A stretch of 35,192 nt of DNA from Psychromonas sp. B3M02 (GCF_003318165.1 NZ_QOCB01000145.1:1-35192), one strand, 5' to 3'; numbered from the stretch's first letter, positions 18,297 to 27,480 are shown. Program-made: numbers and translations. Notes: generated by a model not told the origin, from the sequence alone.

Positions 18297-19160
18297 TTAT
18301 GGAATACTAAAATATAATTCATTCAATTCACCATCACGGTCAATTGTTAAACTCATCTCAGTCATAGTTGGAAATTCTTTCATTAAACCTACTGCTTGGG
18401 TGATATCGGTTAAATCCACCCCATTTAATTCAACCGCTAAATCACCGGCTTTTAATCCGGCTTCTTCGAATAGCTCCGGATTCTTACCTGGGTTAACACG
18501 ATATCCCTTAATTTGGTCACCTTCTCTTACTGGCGAAATACGCACGTAATCAAGCAACTTACCGGGGTCATCGACTAACTCATCTCTATCTAACGGGATC
18601 TCTTTTACTTTTGAAGCGCGGCTACTACGTTTATTGCTGCTCGTGGATCTTTTAGCACGTACTTCTTCGCCTTTTTCCAGCTTAGCTAAACGTTCGTTTT
18701 CCTCTTCTAAGCCATCTAGAATCAAAGTTTGTTCTTCGCCATCCACATTAATAATAATACGGTCTTGATAGATCTCCGTGACCACTGCATCTGTACCAGG
18801 GATTTCAGAGTCAATAAAATAACTATCTTGAGAACGCTTATATTCGATGATAACACTAGAAAGTCTTGGGTCGGTGGCAGCAACTATGCCAACTAAGGTA
18901 AGTTTTAAACGCGTTTTAGGGGCTTCAATCTGTTCTTGTTGATAAACGATGCTTTTCCCTTGATAACGACCAAAAATAGCTTGTTCCTGTAATTTTTGGG
19001 TACTTAATCTATTACTCTCATTCACTTTTCTTTCAGTGGTTGGTGTCCAATTATGGCTACTTTCTGACTCTGGATAGATAGATAAGGTCAATAATGCAGA
19101 CTGGTAAGCTACCGAGCTACAGATCACTGCCAATAATATTTGGGGTAGTATGGAAATCAT
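18297..19160 (-). CDS. gspC: Type II secretion protein GspC
   Basis: First gene of the operon. GspC connects the inner-membrane platform to the periplasmic N0 domain of the secretin. The 287 residues include one N-terminal membrane helix (about 4-22), a linker, the HR domain (about 85-155, LTLVGIVAATDPRLSSVIIEY, shown in part), a basic Ser/Arg-rich stretch (AKRSTSSNKRSSRASK), and a C-terminal PDZ domain (about 195-287) involved in substrate choice. The 94-bp gap to gspD is the largest in the operon, and no terminator is visible in it. Confidence 0.95.
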   Translation of the reverse strand: MISILPQILLAVICSSVAYQSALLTLSIYPESESSHNWTPTTERKVNESNRLSTQKLQEQAIFGRYQGKSIVYQQEQIEAPKTRLKLTLVGIVAATDPRLSSVIIEYKRSQDSYFIDSEIPGTDAVVTEIYQDRIIINVDGEEQTLILDGLEEENERLAKLEKGEEVRAKRSTSSNKRSSRASKVKEIPLDRDELVDDPGKLLDYVRISPVREGDQIKGYRVNPGKNPELFEEAGLKAGDLAVELNGVDLTDITQAVGLMKEFPTMTEMSLTIDRDGELNELYFSIP

Positions 19161-19410
19161 TGCCTATATTCTCATCCTATTACTGAATTATTGAGTATCA
19201 AACATCATTGATATCATATTAATGCTAATGAAGCGCTTTATAAAATAACAATTAGCAGAAAATTTCAATATTCATGAGACTTAGGCTGTAAGTTAAAAGC
19301 TTAGCTGTTGATAAGATAACACTTTTATAAAAGTTTTTATGTCACAAGTTTATAACGAATATTATGTCATAGCTTGGCCTTGAATTATCAAGTTTTGGCC
19401 TCACTTGTTA

Positions 19411-19426
19411 AGTGACACTGGTCACA
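19411..19426. promoter_or_regulatory. CRP-like binding site
   Basis: AGTGA-CACTGG-TCACA matches the CRP consensus TGTGA-N6-TCACA in 9 of 10 arm positions. It is 258 bp from the gspC start and 209 bp from the hslR start. That is far from both, so it needs a distant promoter to act directly. Catabolite control of secretion genes is plausible but is inference here. Confidence 0.45.
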
Positions 19427-19488
19427 TTAATTAAGCGTACCCTGTGAGTAATTAAAATAACTTAGTACTTTTTAACCATTTTGCACAG

Positions 19489-19505
19489 TAAGGTAAGTTA
19501 CCTTA
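19489..19505. promoter_or_regulatory. Perfect 17-bp palindrome TAAGGTAA-G-TTACCTTA
   Basis: Eight-base arms repeat exactly around a single central base, a pattern expected of a dimeric regulator operator. It lies about 123 bp upstream of hslR. I cannot name the regulator. Confidence 0.4.
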
Positions 19506-19627
19506 TAGGCTAAATATTTTAAAAGTAACCGAGAACACTTATATTAATAATGGTTCACTAAGCAATAGTAATTTAGCAATGCACTCATTTTTACTATACT
19601 AAAATACGTTTTTTGAGTTAAGAATTT

Positions 19628-20032
19628 ATGACAATACAGACTGTTAGACTAGATAAATGGCTATGGGCCGCACGTTTCTATAAAACCCGTAGTTTAGCGC
19701 GAGATATGGTACAAGGTGGCAAGGTCCATTATAATGGGCAACGCTGTAAGGCCAGTAAAAACGTTGAAGTGGGCGCTATCTTATCGATTCGTCAAGGTGA
19801 ACTTTTATTCGAAGTGGTCGTTGAGCAATTATCAGAGCATCGACGAGGCGCGCCAATCGCACAAACACTTTATCAAGAGACTGAAAAAAGTGTTGGCAAG
19901 CGAGAGCAGCACCAGATGTTACGCAAATTAAGTTTACAAAATGCACCACATCCGGACCGAAAACCTAATAAAAAAGAACGCCGCGAACTAATACAGGCAA
20001 AAACACAACGCAATACAGCTAATTTTGAATAA
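19628..20032 (+). CDS. hslR: Heat-shock protein HSP15 (ribosome-recycling RNA-binding protein)
   Basis: Binds free 50S subunits that still carry a nascent chain-tRNA, helping to rescue stalled ribosomes after heat shock. The 134 residues begin with a complete S4 RNA-binding domain (VRLDKWLWAARFYKTRSLAR, then VHYNGQRCKASK, about residues 6-60) and end in a very basic tail (RKPNKKERRELIQAKTQR). Length matches E. coli HSP15. It is followed after 29 bp by hslO, as in Vibrio and Shewanella relatives, so an hslR-hslO operon is likely. Confidence 0.95.
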   Translation: MTIQTVRLDKWLWAARFYKTRSLARDMVQGGKVHYNGQRCKASKNVEVGAILSIRQGELLFEVVVEQLSEHRRGAPIAQTLYQETEKSVGKREQHQMLRKLSLQNAPHPDRKPNKKERRELIQAKTQRNTANFE

Positions 20033-20061
20033 TGCTGCACCTATAAATATTGAGAGAATTT

Positions 20062-20922
20062 ATGACAGACCAACTACAACGCTTCCTATTTGATGACTTC
20101 GAGATTCGTGGCGAAATCGCACAGGCACATGCAGCTTTTGAAGAGTGTGTGACTAATCACGACTACCCAGTAGAAGTAGCCAATACAATTGGAGAGTTAT
20201 TAATCGCAACCAGTCTGCTAACTGCAACATTAAAGTTTAAAGGTAAAATTGCAGTTCAAATTCAGGGCGATGGTCCATTAAGCATGGCAGTTATTAATGC
20301 GAACCAAAACCTTGAAGTCCGTGGTACTGCACGTTATCAAGGCGATACAACTGGTTTATCTTTTTCTGAATTAATTGGTAAAGGCAACCTAATGATCACC
20401 ATCACCCCTGATAATGGCGAACGTTACCAAGGTATTGTGGCATTAGAAAAAGCAACGCTAGCCGCTTGTTTAGAAGATTACTTTGTTCAATCTGAACAGC
20501 TTGCGACTAAAATAAGCCTATTTGCAGATAGTGCTAGCACTCCTGTGCAAGCAGCTGGTTTATTGATTCAAACTTTACCTGCACACAGCGAAACCCATGA
20601 AGAAGATTTTGCACATGTATGTGCATTAGCCAATACAATTAAAGCAGAAGAGATCTACACACTGCAAAATGATGATCTATTATTCCGCTTATATCATCAG
20701 GAAAAAGTTCGCCTATTTGAGACCCAACCAATTAACTTTGTGTGTGGTTGTTCAAAAGAGCGTTGCTTGTCTTCATTAGCCTCGTTAGATGAAGAAGAGA
20801 TCAAAGATATTTTAGAAGAACAAGACAGTATTGATATGCGTTGTGAGTATTGTGCAACAACCTATTCATTCAAAGAGAGAGATTTACAAATCCTTTTCAC
20901 TTCTACAAATCAAAAGCATTGA
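20062..20922 (+). CDS. hslO: Redox-regulated holdase chaperone HSP33
   Basis: Cytosolic chaperone switched on by oxidation. The 286 residues contain the substrate-binding core (NHDYP near 33, then SLLTATLKFKGKIAVQIQGDGP, shown in part, and ITPDNGERYQGIV) and the C-terminal zinc/redox switch: Cys228 and Cys230 (CGC), and Cys261 and Cys264 (CEYC). Under oxidative stress zinc is lost and disulfides form. I chose the ATG at 20062, which matches the family N-terminus and has GAGAGAA upstream; a TTG-started extension at 20050 is unlikely. A strong terminator follows. Confidence 0.96.
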   Translation: MTDQLQRFLFDDFEIRGEIAQAHAAFEECVTNHDYPVEVANTIGELLIATSLLTATLKFKGKIAVQIQGDGPLSMAVINANQNLEVRGTARYQGDTTGLSFSELIGKGNLMITITPDNGERYQGIVALEKATLAACLEDYFVQSEQLATKISLFADSASTPVQAAGLLIQTLPAHSETHEEDFAHVCALANTIKAEEIYTLQNDDLLFRLYHQEKVRLFETQPINFVCGCSKERCLSSLASLDEEEIKDILEEQDSIDMRCEYCATTYSFKERDLQILFTSTNQKH

Positions 20923-20954
20923 TTTATCATACAAAAGTGTGATGTCACAAAGTT

Positions 20955-20984
20955 GCCATGGATATTTTTCCGTGGCATTTTTTT
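20955..20984 (+). terminator. Intrinsic terminator of hslR-hslO
   Basis: A 7-bp GC-rich stem, GCCATGG with CCGTGGC (one T-G wobble) and an 8-nt loop, is followed by A and seven T residues. It begins 32 nt after the hslO stop. Confidence 0.85.
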
Positions 20985-21096
20985 GCCTAAAAATCAGACA
21001 ATGATCCCACTTATCTCAGCATAATTCCCTTACTCTCCGAATGGTTACATTAGATTTTTTTCATAAAATTAATATCGGCTATAAAGGGGAAAAACC

Positions 21097-22716
21097 ATGG
21101 CCCAAACACCACTATCGACTGCAAAACTGAAAGAATACGGCATCACAAATATCTCGGAAATTTTATACAATCCGAGTTATGGAACACTGTTTACGGAAGA
21201 AACTGCGGAGTCTTTAAGTGGCTATGAAAAAGGCATTATTACAAGCAATGGAACTGTGGCTGTTGATACGGGCATATTTACAGGGCGTTCACCTAAAGAC
21301 AAATACATTGTCAAAGACGACACCACTCGCGATACGGTTTGGTGGAGTGACCAGGGTAAGAATGATAATAAAGCTATTGATCAAAGTACTTGGAATGCAC
21401 TCAAGCAAATTGTCACAGAGCAACTCTCTAATAAAAAACTATTTGTAGTAGATGCTTACTGCGGTGCGAATGAAAATTCTCGCTTGAAGGTTCGCTTTAT
21501 TATGGAAGTTGCATGGCAAGCTCATTTTGTAAAAAACATGTTTATTCGTCCTACAGAGGAAGAGTTGGTAGATTTTGAACCTGATTTTGTAGTGATGAAT
21601 GGCTCTAAAACGAATAATCCAAATTGGCAACAACAAGGGCTTAACTCTGAAAACTTTGTTGCATTTAACCTAACCGAAAAAGTACAAATCATCGGTGGTA
21701 CTTGGTACGGTGGAGAGATGAAAAAAGGCTTATTCTCGGTGATGAACTACCTATTACCGTTAAATGGCATGGCTTCTATGCATTGCTCAGCTAATATCGG
21801 GGAGGCAGGAGATACGGCTATCTTCTTCGGTTTATCAGGCACAGGCAAAACCACCTTATCCACAGATCCAAAACGCGCATTAATTGGTGATGATGAACAT
21901 GGCTGGGACGACCAAGGTGTATTCAACTTTGAAGGGGGTTGCTACGCTAAAACAATTCGTCTGAGCGAAGAGGCGGAGCCAGATATTTTTGGTGCGATTA
22001 AACGCAACGCCCTGTTAGAAAACGTCATGATCGACGATCAAGGCCAAGTCGATTATGACGATGCCAGCAAAACAGAAAATGGACGCGTTTCTTACCCGAT
22101 CGACCATATTGAAAATATCGTTAAACCGATATCTAAAGGTGGCCACGCTAAAAAAGTGATTTTTTTAACTGCAGATGCATTTGGTGTATTACCACCTGTT
22201 TCTAAGTTAACCAAAGCACAAACACAATACCACTTCCTGTCTGGCTTTACCGCTAAACTGGCTGGTACTGAGCGTGGTATTACTGAACCAACACCTACAT
22301 TCTCAGCTTGCTTTGGAGCTGCTTTTTTAAGCCTGCATCCAACGCAATACGCACAACAGTTAGTGAAAAGAATGGAAGCTTGTGGCGCTGAAGCTTATTT
22401 AGTAAATACCGGTTGGAATGGTTCGGGTAAACGTATTTCAATCCAAGATACACGTGGCATTATTGATGCAATCTTAGATGGATCGATTGAAAAAGCGGAA
22501 GTGACGACTATCCCTTTATTTAATTTACAAGTGCCTACTAGCCTACCTAATGTAGACAGTAGTATCTTAGATCCACGAGATACCTATGCAGATACTGCAG
22601 AGTGGGACCATAAAGCTGAAAAATTAGCGCATCTATTTATTGATAACTTTGCGCGTTACACGGATAAAGAAGAAGGCAAAATATTACTTTCAGCAGGACC
22701 TAAGTTAAGCGACTAA
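21097..22716 (+). CDS. pckA: Phosphoenolpyruvate carboxykinase (ATP)
   Basis: Converts oxaloacetate and ATP to phosphoenolpyruvate, CO2 and ADP, the entry step of gluconeogenesis. The 539-residue protein is nearly identical in length to E. coli PckA (540). It shows [11 protein letters not shown], the Walker-type kinase loop GLSGTGKT (about 245-252), [10 protein letters not shown] with the metal-binding Asp, RVSYPI and the C-terminal [11 protein letters not shown]. The ribosome site is GGGGA, 7 nt before ATG. It is monocistronic, bounded by terminators on both sides. The hslR-hslO-pckA order next to gspC is shared with Vibrio and Shewanella. Confidence 0.98.
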   Translation: MAQTPLSTAKLKEYGITNISEILYNPSYGTLFTEETAESLSGYEKGIITSNGTVAVDTGIFTGRSPKDKYIVKDDTTRDTVWWSDQGKNDNKAIDQSTWNALKQIVTEQLSNKKLFVVDAYCGANENSRLKVRFIMEVAWQAHFVKNMFIRPTEEELVDFEPDFVVMNGSKTNNPNWQQQGLNSENFVAFNLTEKVQIIGGTWYGGEMKKGLFSVMNYLLPLNGMASMHCSANIGEAGDTAIFFGLSGTGKTTLSTDPKRALIGDDEHGWDDQGVFNFEGGCYAKTIRLSEEAEPDIFGAIKRNALLENVMIDDQGQVDYDDASKTENGRVSYPIDHIENIVKPISKGGHAKKVIFLTADAFGVLPPVSKLTKAQTQYHFLSGFTAKLAGTERGITEPTPTFSACFGAAFLSLHPTQYAQQLVKRMEACGAEAYLVNTGWNGSGKRISIQDTRGIIDAILDGSIEKAEVTTIPLFNLQVPTSLPNVDSSILDPRDTYADTAEWDHKAEKLAHLFIDNFARYTDKEEGKILLSAGPKLSD

Positions 22717-22729
22717 CTCACCTTAACCA

Positions 22730-22765
22730 GTAACACACTCATGGTATTTATTATGAGTGTGTTAC
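22730..22765 (+). terminator. Long hairpin after pckA
   Basis: A perfect 13-bp stem, GTAACACACTCAT with ATGAGTGTGTTAC and a 10-nt loop, starts 13 nt after the pckA stop. No T tract follows, so it may act as an mRNA 3'-end stabiliser or a terminator helped by other factors. Confidence 0.6.
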
Positions 22766-22879
22766 TAACATACAACGCAACTCTTTCCCCCTTTTGATTT
22801 CACTTTTTGATGGAACTATCAACTCACAGTTGTGGTCTACTGCTGCGATATACATAAACATATTAAAAGGGACATTATC

Positions 22880-23494
22880 ATGAAAACTTGGTTAGCATTG
22901 TTATGCTGTGGCTTATCATTAACTGCTTGTGGCAGTAGCTCTTCAAATAGTAGCGGCACAGTAGAGGCAGAGGCAACAAGCAATACAAGTAGCACGGCAG
23001 TGCAAACAGACTCAACGGAAACAAGTACTGACGAAACCACAGATTCAACCGATTACAGCGCAATGAGTTGCGAAGATAACTTAATTGAAGCGTTAACTCT
23101 GATTAATCAACTACGAGCCGAGTCACAAACCTGTGGAGCGACCACTTACCCTGCCGTAGATGCCGTCACTTGGAGTTCAGCATTAACCTTGGCTGCAGAA
23201 GAGCATTCTTCAAATATGGCTAACTATAATTTCTTTAGCCATACCGGTTTAGATGACAGCACAGTTGGTACCAGAGTCACAGCACAAGGTTATGAGTGGA
23301 GCTACGTTTCTGAGAATATCGCTGCCGGTCAAACGTCAGTGCAAGATGCAGTAGATGGTTGGATGGAAAGTGAAGGTCATTGTATTAATATTATGAGTGA
23401 AAATGCACAGGAGATGGGTCTAGCTTGCGCAGTGAATAGCGATGCAGACTATCAATATTATTGGACACAGGTATTTGCTAAACCATTACAATAA
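22880..23494 (+). CDS. CAP/SCP-domain lipoprotein (YkwD-like)
   Basis: A predicted lipoprotein of 204 residues. A type II signal peptide with lipobox LTAC puts the lipid on Cys17, followed by Gly/Ser, so sorting to the outer membrane is likely. Residues 18-65 are a low-complexity Ser/Thr/Glu linker. From about 70 to the end is a CAP domain: NQLRAESQTCG, LTLAAEEHSSNMA, FFSHTGLDDST, YVSENIAAGQ and VDGWMESEGHCINIM, with the His/Glu/His set of the family. Bacterial CAP proteins of this type are common and mostly uncharacterised. I chose the ATG at 22880, with AAAAGGGAC upstream, because it starts a proper signal peptide. The start at 22832 would add a charged extension. Confidence 0.88.
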   Translation: MKTWLALLCCGLSLTACGSSSSNSSGTVEAEATSNTSSTAVQTDSTETSTDETTDSTDYSAMSCEDNLIEALTLINQLRAESQTCGATTYPAVDAVTWSSALTLAAEEHSSNMANYNFFSHTGLDDSTVGTRVTAQGYEWSYVSENIAAGQTSVQDAVDGWMESEGHCINIMSENAQEMGLACAVNSDADYQYYWTQVFAKPLQ

Positions 23495-23499
23495 AAGAA

Positions 23500-23538
23500 A
23501 AAGTAAGGAAGTGCTTTTAATAACAACTTCCTTACTTT
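23500..23538. terminator. Bidirectional terminator
   Basis: A perfect 13-bp stem, AAAGTAAGGAAGT with ACTTCCTTACTTT and a 13-nt loop, lies between the convergent CAP-domain gene and the scsD-like gene. Short A/T runs flank it on both sides. Confidence 0.7.
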
Positions 23539-23550
23539 AAAAGATATCGC

Positions 23551-24072
23551 TTAACTTAATAGCATTCTTGCCCACATGCCAAATGGGCTAGTAAAACCAG
23601 TGGTTACCGCAGTAATTTCACCTTTATCTACCACAATTAAAGTGGGTGTTAAGCTAATGCCCCAAGTTCGACTGATCACCGCTTTAGGATCATTTAGTAC
23701 CGTAAAATCATAATCTTTTGCATTCAGGTATTGTTGTACACGCTCTTCACTTCCTGAACTCAAAGCAATACTCACCACTTGCATACCATCGCTAACAAAG
23801 TTCACCGAAGGTGACACTGTCGTACAAACACTACACCAAGTTGCCCAGAAATAGACTAGTACTGGCTTTTCTTGGCTCATGGCAATCAAATCAACCTGCT
23901 CACCTTGCACGCTAGTTGCCACTAATGCAGGTGCTTTACCTGATGCTATTGATTGAGCTCGCCATAAATCAACACCCCAACCTAATGCGAAGGCTAGCAG
24001 TATATAAATAGCACCGGACTTAAGGTGACTACCCCAGCCTTTTTTAGGCTTTTTAACATTTTCATCAGTCAT
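23551..24072 (-). CDS. Membrane-anchored thioredoxin-like protein, ScsD-like
   Basis: A thioredoxin-fold protein of 173 residues facing the periplasm, with an N-terminal membrane anchor (about 21-36). The active site is WATWCSVC (Cys80, Cys83) and the cis-proline motif is LTPTLIVV. It resembles ScsD/TlpA-type redoxins, which exchange electrons with a DsbD-like partner. Its ATG lies one base after the scsB-like stop, so the two form an operon and probably a redox pair. TlpA or a DsbE-like reductase are other possible names; no cytochrome c maturation genes are nearby. Confidence 0.85.
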   Translation of the reverse strand: MTDENVKKPKKGWGSHLKSGAIYILLAFALGWGVDLWRAQSIASGKAPALVATSVQGEQVDLIAMSQEKPVLVYFWATWCSVCTTVSPSVNFVSDGMQVVSIALSSGSEERVQQYLNAKDYDFTVLNDPKAVISRTWGISLTPTLIVVDKGEITAVTTGFTSPFGMWARMLLS

Positions 24073-24073
24073 G

Positions 24074-26182
24074 TTATTGACCTTTTGCTTGTTGGATCGC
24101 TTTCATCACATCATCGCTATTTAAAATAGTAGATAACTCAATACCGTTAGGTGCTGCTGGCCCATAAACAATATTAAAAGGCACACCATAACGATTAAAC
24201 GATTGTAAATAGGCAGTCACATCATCAGCACGCACCGTCCAATCACCGCTCATCGCTATCACATCTTGCTTTTGCAATTCGCTAGAAACCGGATCTTGTA
24301 ATAACACCCCAATTTTATTCGCCTTACAAGTGACACACCACTTAGCTGTCACATCGACAAATACCACATGTCCTTTATCTACTTCCTGTTGAATCACTTG
24401 TGTATCCAAAGGCACCCATTGTGTTCCATCGTGAAGTGGGTCAACCCAATGTTTAGCGGTTAAATGATTCGCTACAAAGGCTATGGAAACCACCACGAAC
24501 AAACTTAATAAGCTAATCAGAAAAACGCGTTTCCCGTGTTTTTTCCAAATTAAAATGGCAAAGATAAACACCATTAACAAAGCAATCATCACAGTATAAG
24601 TAACACCGATAAAACTACTTAATAGGCTAATTAACCATAAACAAGTAAGTAGAATAAGCAGCGCAAATATAAGTTTGACTGTGCCCATCCATTTACCTGG
24701 TTTAGGCATTAATGTTGCAATGTTTGGGAACACAGCGATCAATAACCAAGGGAGCGCCATGCCTATCCCTAACGCCGTGAAAATAGCAAATAATTGCCAA
24801 GGAGATGCACCTAAAGCAAAAGCGACAGCAGTTCCTAAGAAGGGTGCACTACAAGGTGTGGCTAACAAGGTAGCAAACATACCTTGTAGATAATGGCCAA
24901 GATAACTATGTCCACCTTTAGTCGCTAACCAAGTTTGCATCGAAGAAGGTAATTGGATTTCAAATAAGCCCAACATATTGGCGGTAAACAACGCTGTAAC
25001 AACGACCATAAAGCCAATAAAATAAGGGTTCTGGAACTGAATTCCCCAGCCTAATGCTTCGCCTGAGAATTTTAGTATTAAAAGAAATAATGCTAATAAC
25101 CAAAACGAACTGATAATACCTACACTAGAAGCTAAGAACTGTTTACGAATTTGCGAGCGTTGACTGCCATCTACACCTAAAACTGAGCTTAATTTCAACC
25201 CTAAAACGGGTAATACACAGGGCATAATATTCAGAATTAAACCACCCACTAAGGCAATTAGAAAAATTGAAAAAATAGATTGCCCAGCGCTTGAAATAGG
25301 GTCACTACCTAATGTAGTTGCCACTTCCACTGCCACATCAGTATCAACCACGGTGATATTAACCAGGGCATTACTTAAATCGACTTCACCTCCCCAGCTG
25401 GTTGCATCAAAGGTAGCCGTGACTTGTTTGCCTGCAACTTCAAGAACCGGTTTTGAGAAAAAGACATTCTCTAATTCAGAGTCACTACTATCTATAAAAA
25501 GGTCTGGTTGCTGCCAATCTAGTTGATGTGATAATTGTACAACTACTTGTTGATTAGCTTGATCCCATGCACTCTTTATCTCAGTAATATTGGCATTATT
25601 TTTTTGCGCTTCAATCGCTGCTTGATCAACTAAAATGGGCACACTACTCACAGCCTGAGCGTAAGCAAAAGCAACATCATCGTTAATGGTTAATTGTTGC
25701 GGATTAAAGGTTAAATTAATCTCATAATCGGTTAATACACAGATGGTTGTACAAGAAGCTAAGGTTAAAGTACCTTTTAAACGACTCATTTGATTCGGGT
25801 CATCTAAAGTGATTTGCATCGGAAAATGAATTTGATCTTTATAACCAACAGTTTCAACCCCTAACACAGGGTAACGTTTAGGCGTTGGCCATGACCAATC
25901 TATATCCTTAATATTCGCAGACTGTGTTGACCAATCGAATGTGGGTGCAACACCACCTTCACCTGGTGAGCGCCAATAGGTTTTCCACCCCGACGCCAAA
26001 CTGACATTTAAAATACTATTCACTGTATTTTCTTCAACTTGGCCGGTTAACTGTAAATTCACTTTTACCGGTAGATGATTAAAATTGGTGATCCAACCTG
26101 TTTCAGGAGCTTGTGCAAAAGCACTGTTGATTAACCCAAAGAACAATAAAAATGATAAACCGAACTGCCTTAATCTGGACAT
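24074..26182 (-). CDS. DsbD/ScsB-family thiol:disulfide interchange protein
   Basis: An inner-membrane electron conduit of 702 residues that carries reducing power from cytosolic thioredoxin to the periplasm. Order: signal peptide (1-23, INSAFA|QAPE), a periplasmic N-terminal domain with the long ScsB-type front part (GWKTYWRSPGEGG) and a CTTIC pair, a DsbD transmembrane core (8 or so helices) with redox Cys in IMPCVLPVLGLK and TPCSAPFLGTA, and a C-terminal thioredoxin domain with WCVTC (Cys616, Cys619). I chose the ATG at 26182 with GGAG 6 nt upstream. The 26257 start adds a second hydrophobic stretch before the real signal peptide. ScsB proteins are linked to copper tolerance in Salmonella. 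An ScsC partner is absent here. Confidence 0.88.
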   Translation of the reverse strand: MSRLRQFGLSFLLFFGLINSAFAQAPETGWITNFNHLPVKVNLQLTGQVEENTVNSILNVSLASGWKTYWRSPGEGGVAPTFDWSTQSANIKDIDWSWPTPKRYPVLGVETVGYKDQIHFPMQITLDDPNQMSRLKGTLTLASCTTICVLTDYEINLTFNPQQLTINDDVAFAYAQAVSSVPILVDQAAIEAQKNNANITEIKSAWDQANQQVVVQLSHQLDWQQPDLFIDSSDSELENVFFSKPVLEVAGKQVTATFDATSWGGEVDLSNALVNITVVDTDVAVEVATTLGSDPISSAGQSIFSIFLIALVGGLILNIMPCVLPVLGLKLSSVLGVDGSQRSQIRKQFLASSVGIISSFWLLALFLLILKFSGEALGWGIQFQNPYFIGFMVVVTALFTANMLGLFEIQLPSSMQTWLATKGGHSYLGHYLQGMFATLLATPCSAPFLGTAVAFALGASPWQLFAIFTALGIGMALPWLLIAVFPNIATLMPKPGKWMGTVKLIFALLILLTCLWLISLLSSFIGVTYTVMIALLMVFIFAILIWKKHGKRVFLISLLSLFVVVSIAFVANHLTAKHWVDPLHDGTQWVPLDTQVIQQEVDKGHVVFVDVTAKWCVTCKANKIGVLLQDPVSSELQKQDVIAMSGDWTVRADDVTAYLQSFNRYGVPFNIVYGPAAPNGIELSTILNSDDVMKAIQQAKGQ

Positions 26183-26490
26183 GATGACTCCGAAACCGAT
26201 ACAAAATAAAGTGATGAATATGATAAATACAACACTGCGAGAATAGCTGTGACTCAATAAGATTCAAAAGGTTCTAATTACCCAAAATACTTGACCGTCA
26301 ATGTCCTAAATTTATTGCACCCTATTTAGCTCATTATGAAACAAATTTATCCGCTAACAAAGTCATCCCTATAGTTAAGTTATAACGTATACAGTGTACA
26401 ATCGAGATAAAGCAGAAAAACCAATCAATATTTTTGCCAAATCAATAATCAAATTACAGTATTTTTATCTTAAACATGGAGTTACCTTTT

Positions 26491-27480
26491 ATGAAAGTCG
26501 CTATGTTCAGTTCTCGTAGTTATGATATTCAACACTTTGAACCATTAATTTCAGCTTCCATGAGTATTAATTTTTTTGATACTCAACTTAACGAGCAAAC
26601 TGCGGCATTGGCTTCGGGCTATGATGCTGTTTGCGCTTTCGTAAACGATGATTTAAGCGAACAAGTATTAGTACAACTGCATGAGCTAGGTATCAAATAT
26701 ATCGCGATGCGTTGTGCTGGTTTTAATAATATCGATCTAGATTGCGCTAAAAAATTAGGTTTAACCATCGTTCGTGTTCCCGCTTATTCACCTGAAGCCG
26801 TGGCAGAGCATACCATTGCGTTATTAATGACATTAAACCGTCGTACTCACAAAGCCTACCAGCGCACACGTGATGCTAACTTTTCATTAGAAGGCCTAGT
26901 TGGGTTTAATCTGCACGGTAAAACTGTTGGTATTATTGGCACCGGTAAGATTGGTATTGCGACCATGGCTATTTTTAAAGGCTTTGGTTGTAAAATTCTA
27001 GCTGCTGACCCTTACCCTTCTGCTCATGCCAAAGCACTAGGCGCTGAATATGTAGATTTCCCAACCCTATTCAAAAACAGTGATGTGATCAGCTTGCACT
27101 GCCCATTAACTAGCGATAACAAACACCTATTAAATAAAAATACCTTTGATTTAATGAAAAAAGGCGTCGTGATTGTGAATACTAGTCGCGGTGGTTTGTT
27201 GAATGCACATGATGCCATTGAAGCGTTAAAATCAGGGCGTATTGGAGGGTTAGGTTTAGATGTTTATGAGGAAGAAGAGCATCTGTTTTTTAATGACCAT
27301 TCTAGTGAAATTATTACTGACGATACCTTCCGACGCTTATCGGCTTGTCATAACGTTATCTTTACTGGCCATCAAGCTTTCTTAACTAAAGAAGCATTAA
27401 CCAGCATTGCTGAAACAACACTGGATAATTTACAACAGCTTCAAGACGCAAAAACGTGCGACAACGAAGTAAGTGAGTAA
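26491..27480 (+). CDS. ldhA: Fermentative D-lactate dehydrogenase LdhA
   Basis: NADH-linked reduction of pyruvate to D-lactate. It has 329 residues, the same as E. coli LdhA, with long shared blocks: YQRTRDANFSLEGL, the Rossmann loop GTGKIG, DPYPSA, VISLHCPLT, VNTSRGG (substrate-binding Arg), LGLDVYEEE (Glu) and the catalytic His in FTGHQAF. I chose the ATG at 26491; GGAG lies 9 nt upstream and overlaps the alternative start at 26476. It is divergent from the scsB-like gene and ends at a strong hairpin. Confidence 0.95.
   Translation: MKVAMFSSRSYDIQHFEPLISASMSINFFDTQLNEQTAALASGYDAVCAFVNDDLSEQVLVQLHELGIKYIAMRCAGFNNIDLDCAKKLGLTIVRVPAYSPEAVAEHTIALLMTLNRRTHKAYQRTRDANFSLEGLVGFNLHGKTVGIIGTGKIGIATMAIFKGFGCKILAADPYPSAHAKALGAEYVDFPTLFKNSDVISLHCPLTSDNKHLLNKNTFDLMKKGVVIVNTSRGGLLNAHDAIEALKSGRIGGLGLDVYEEEEHLFFNDHSSEIITDDTFRRLSACHNVIFTGHQAFLTKEALTSIAETTLDNLQQLQDAKTCDNEVSE

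Larger units (their letters stand above)
19161..19627. promoter_or_regulatory. Divergent regulatory region between gspC and hslR (467 bp)
   Basis: No coding frame of note. The region must hold the start of the gsp operon (minus) and of hslR-hslO (plus). It contains several dyads: ACTTTTATAAAAGT (19321-19334, perfect), CTTGA-ATTA-TCAAG inside a pair of TGGCC repeats (19375-19401), a CRP-like site at 19411-19426, and TAAGGTAA-G-TTACCTTA at 19489-19505. A weak hslR promoter candidate has TATACT at 19595-19600 with TTTAGC 17 bp upstream. I could not place a gsp promoter with confidence. Confidence 0.6.

Noticed and set aside
20938-20949. CRP site TGTGA-TG-TCACA upstream of pckA
   Set aside because: The arms are perfect but the spacer is 2 bp instead of 6, and it lies upstream of the hslO terminator, so CRP would not be expected to bind it in the usual way.
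26291-26301. FNR box before ldhA (TTGACCGTCAA)
   Set aside because: The dyad has a 1-bp centre and GAC/GTC instead of GAT-N4-ATC, so it does not fit FNR. It could also contain the TTGACC of a promoter.
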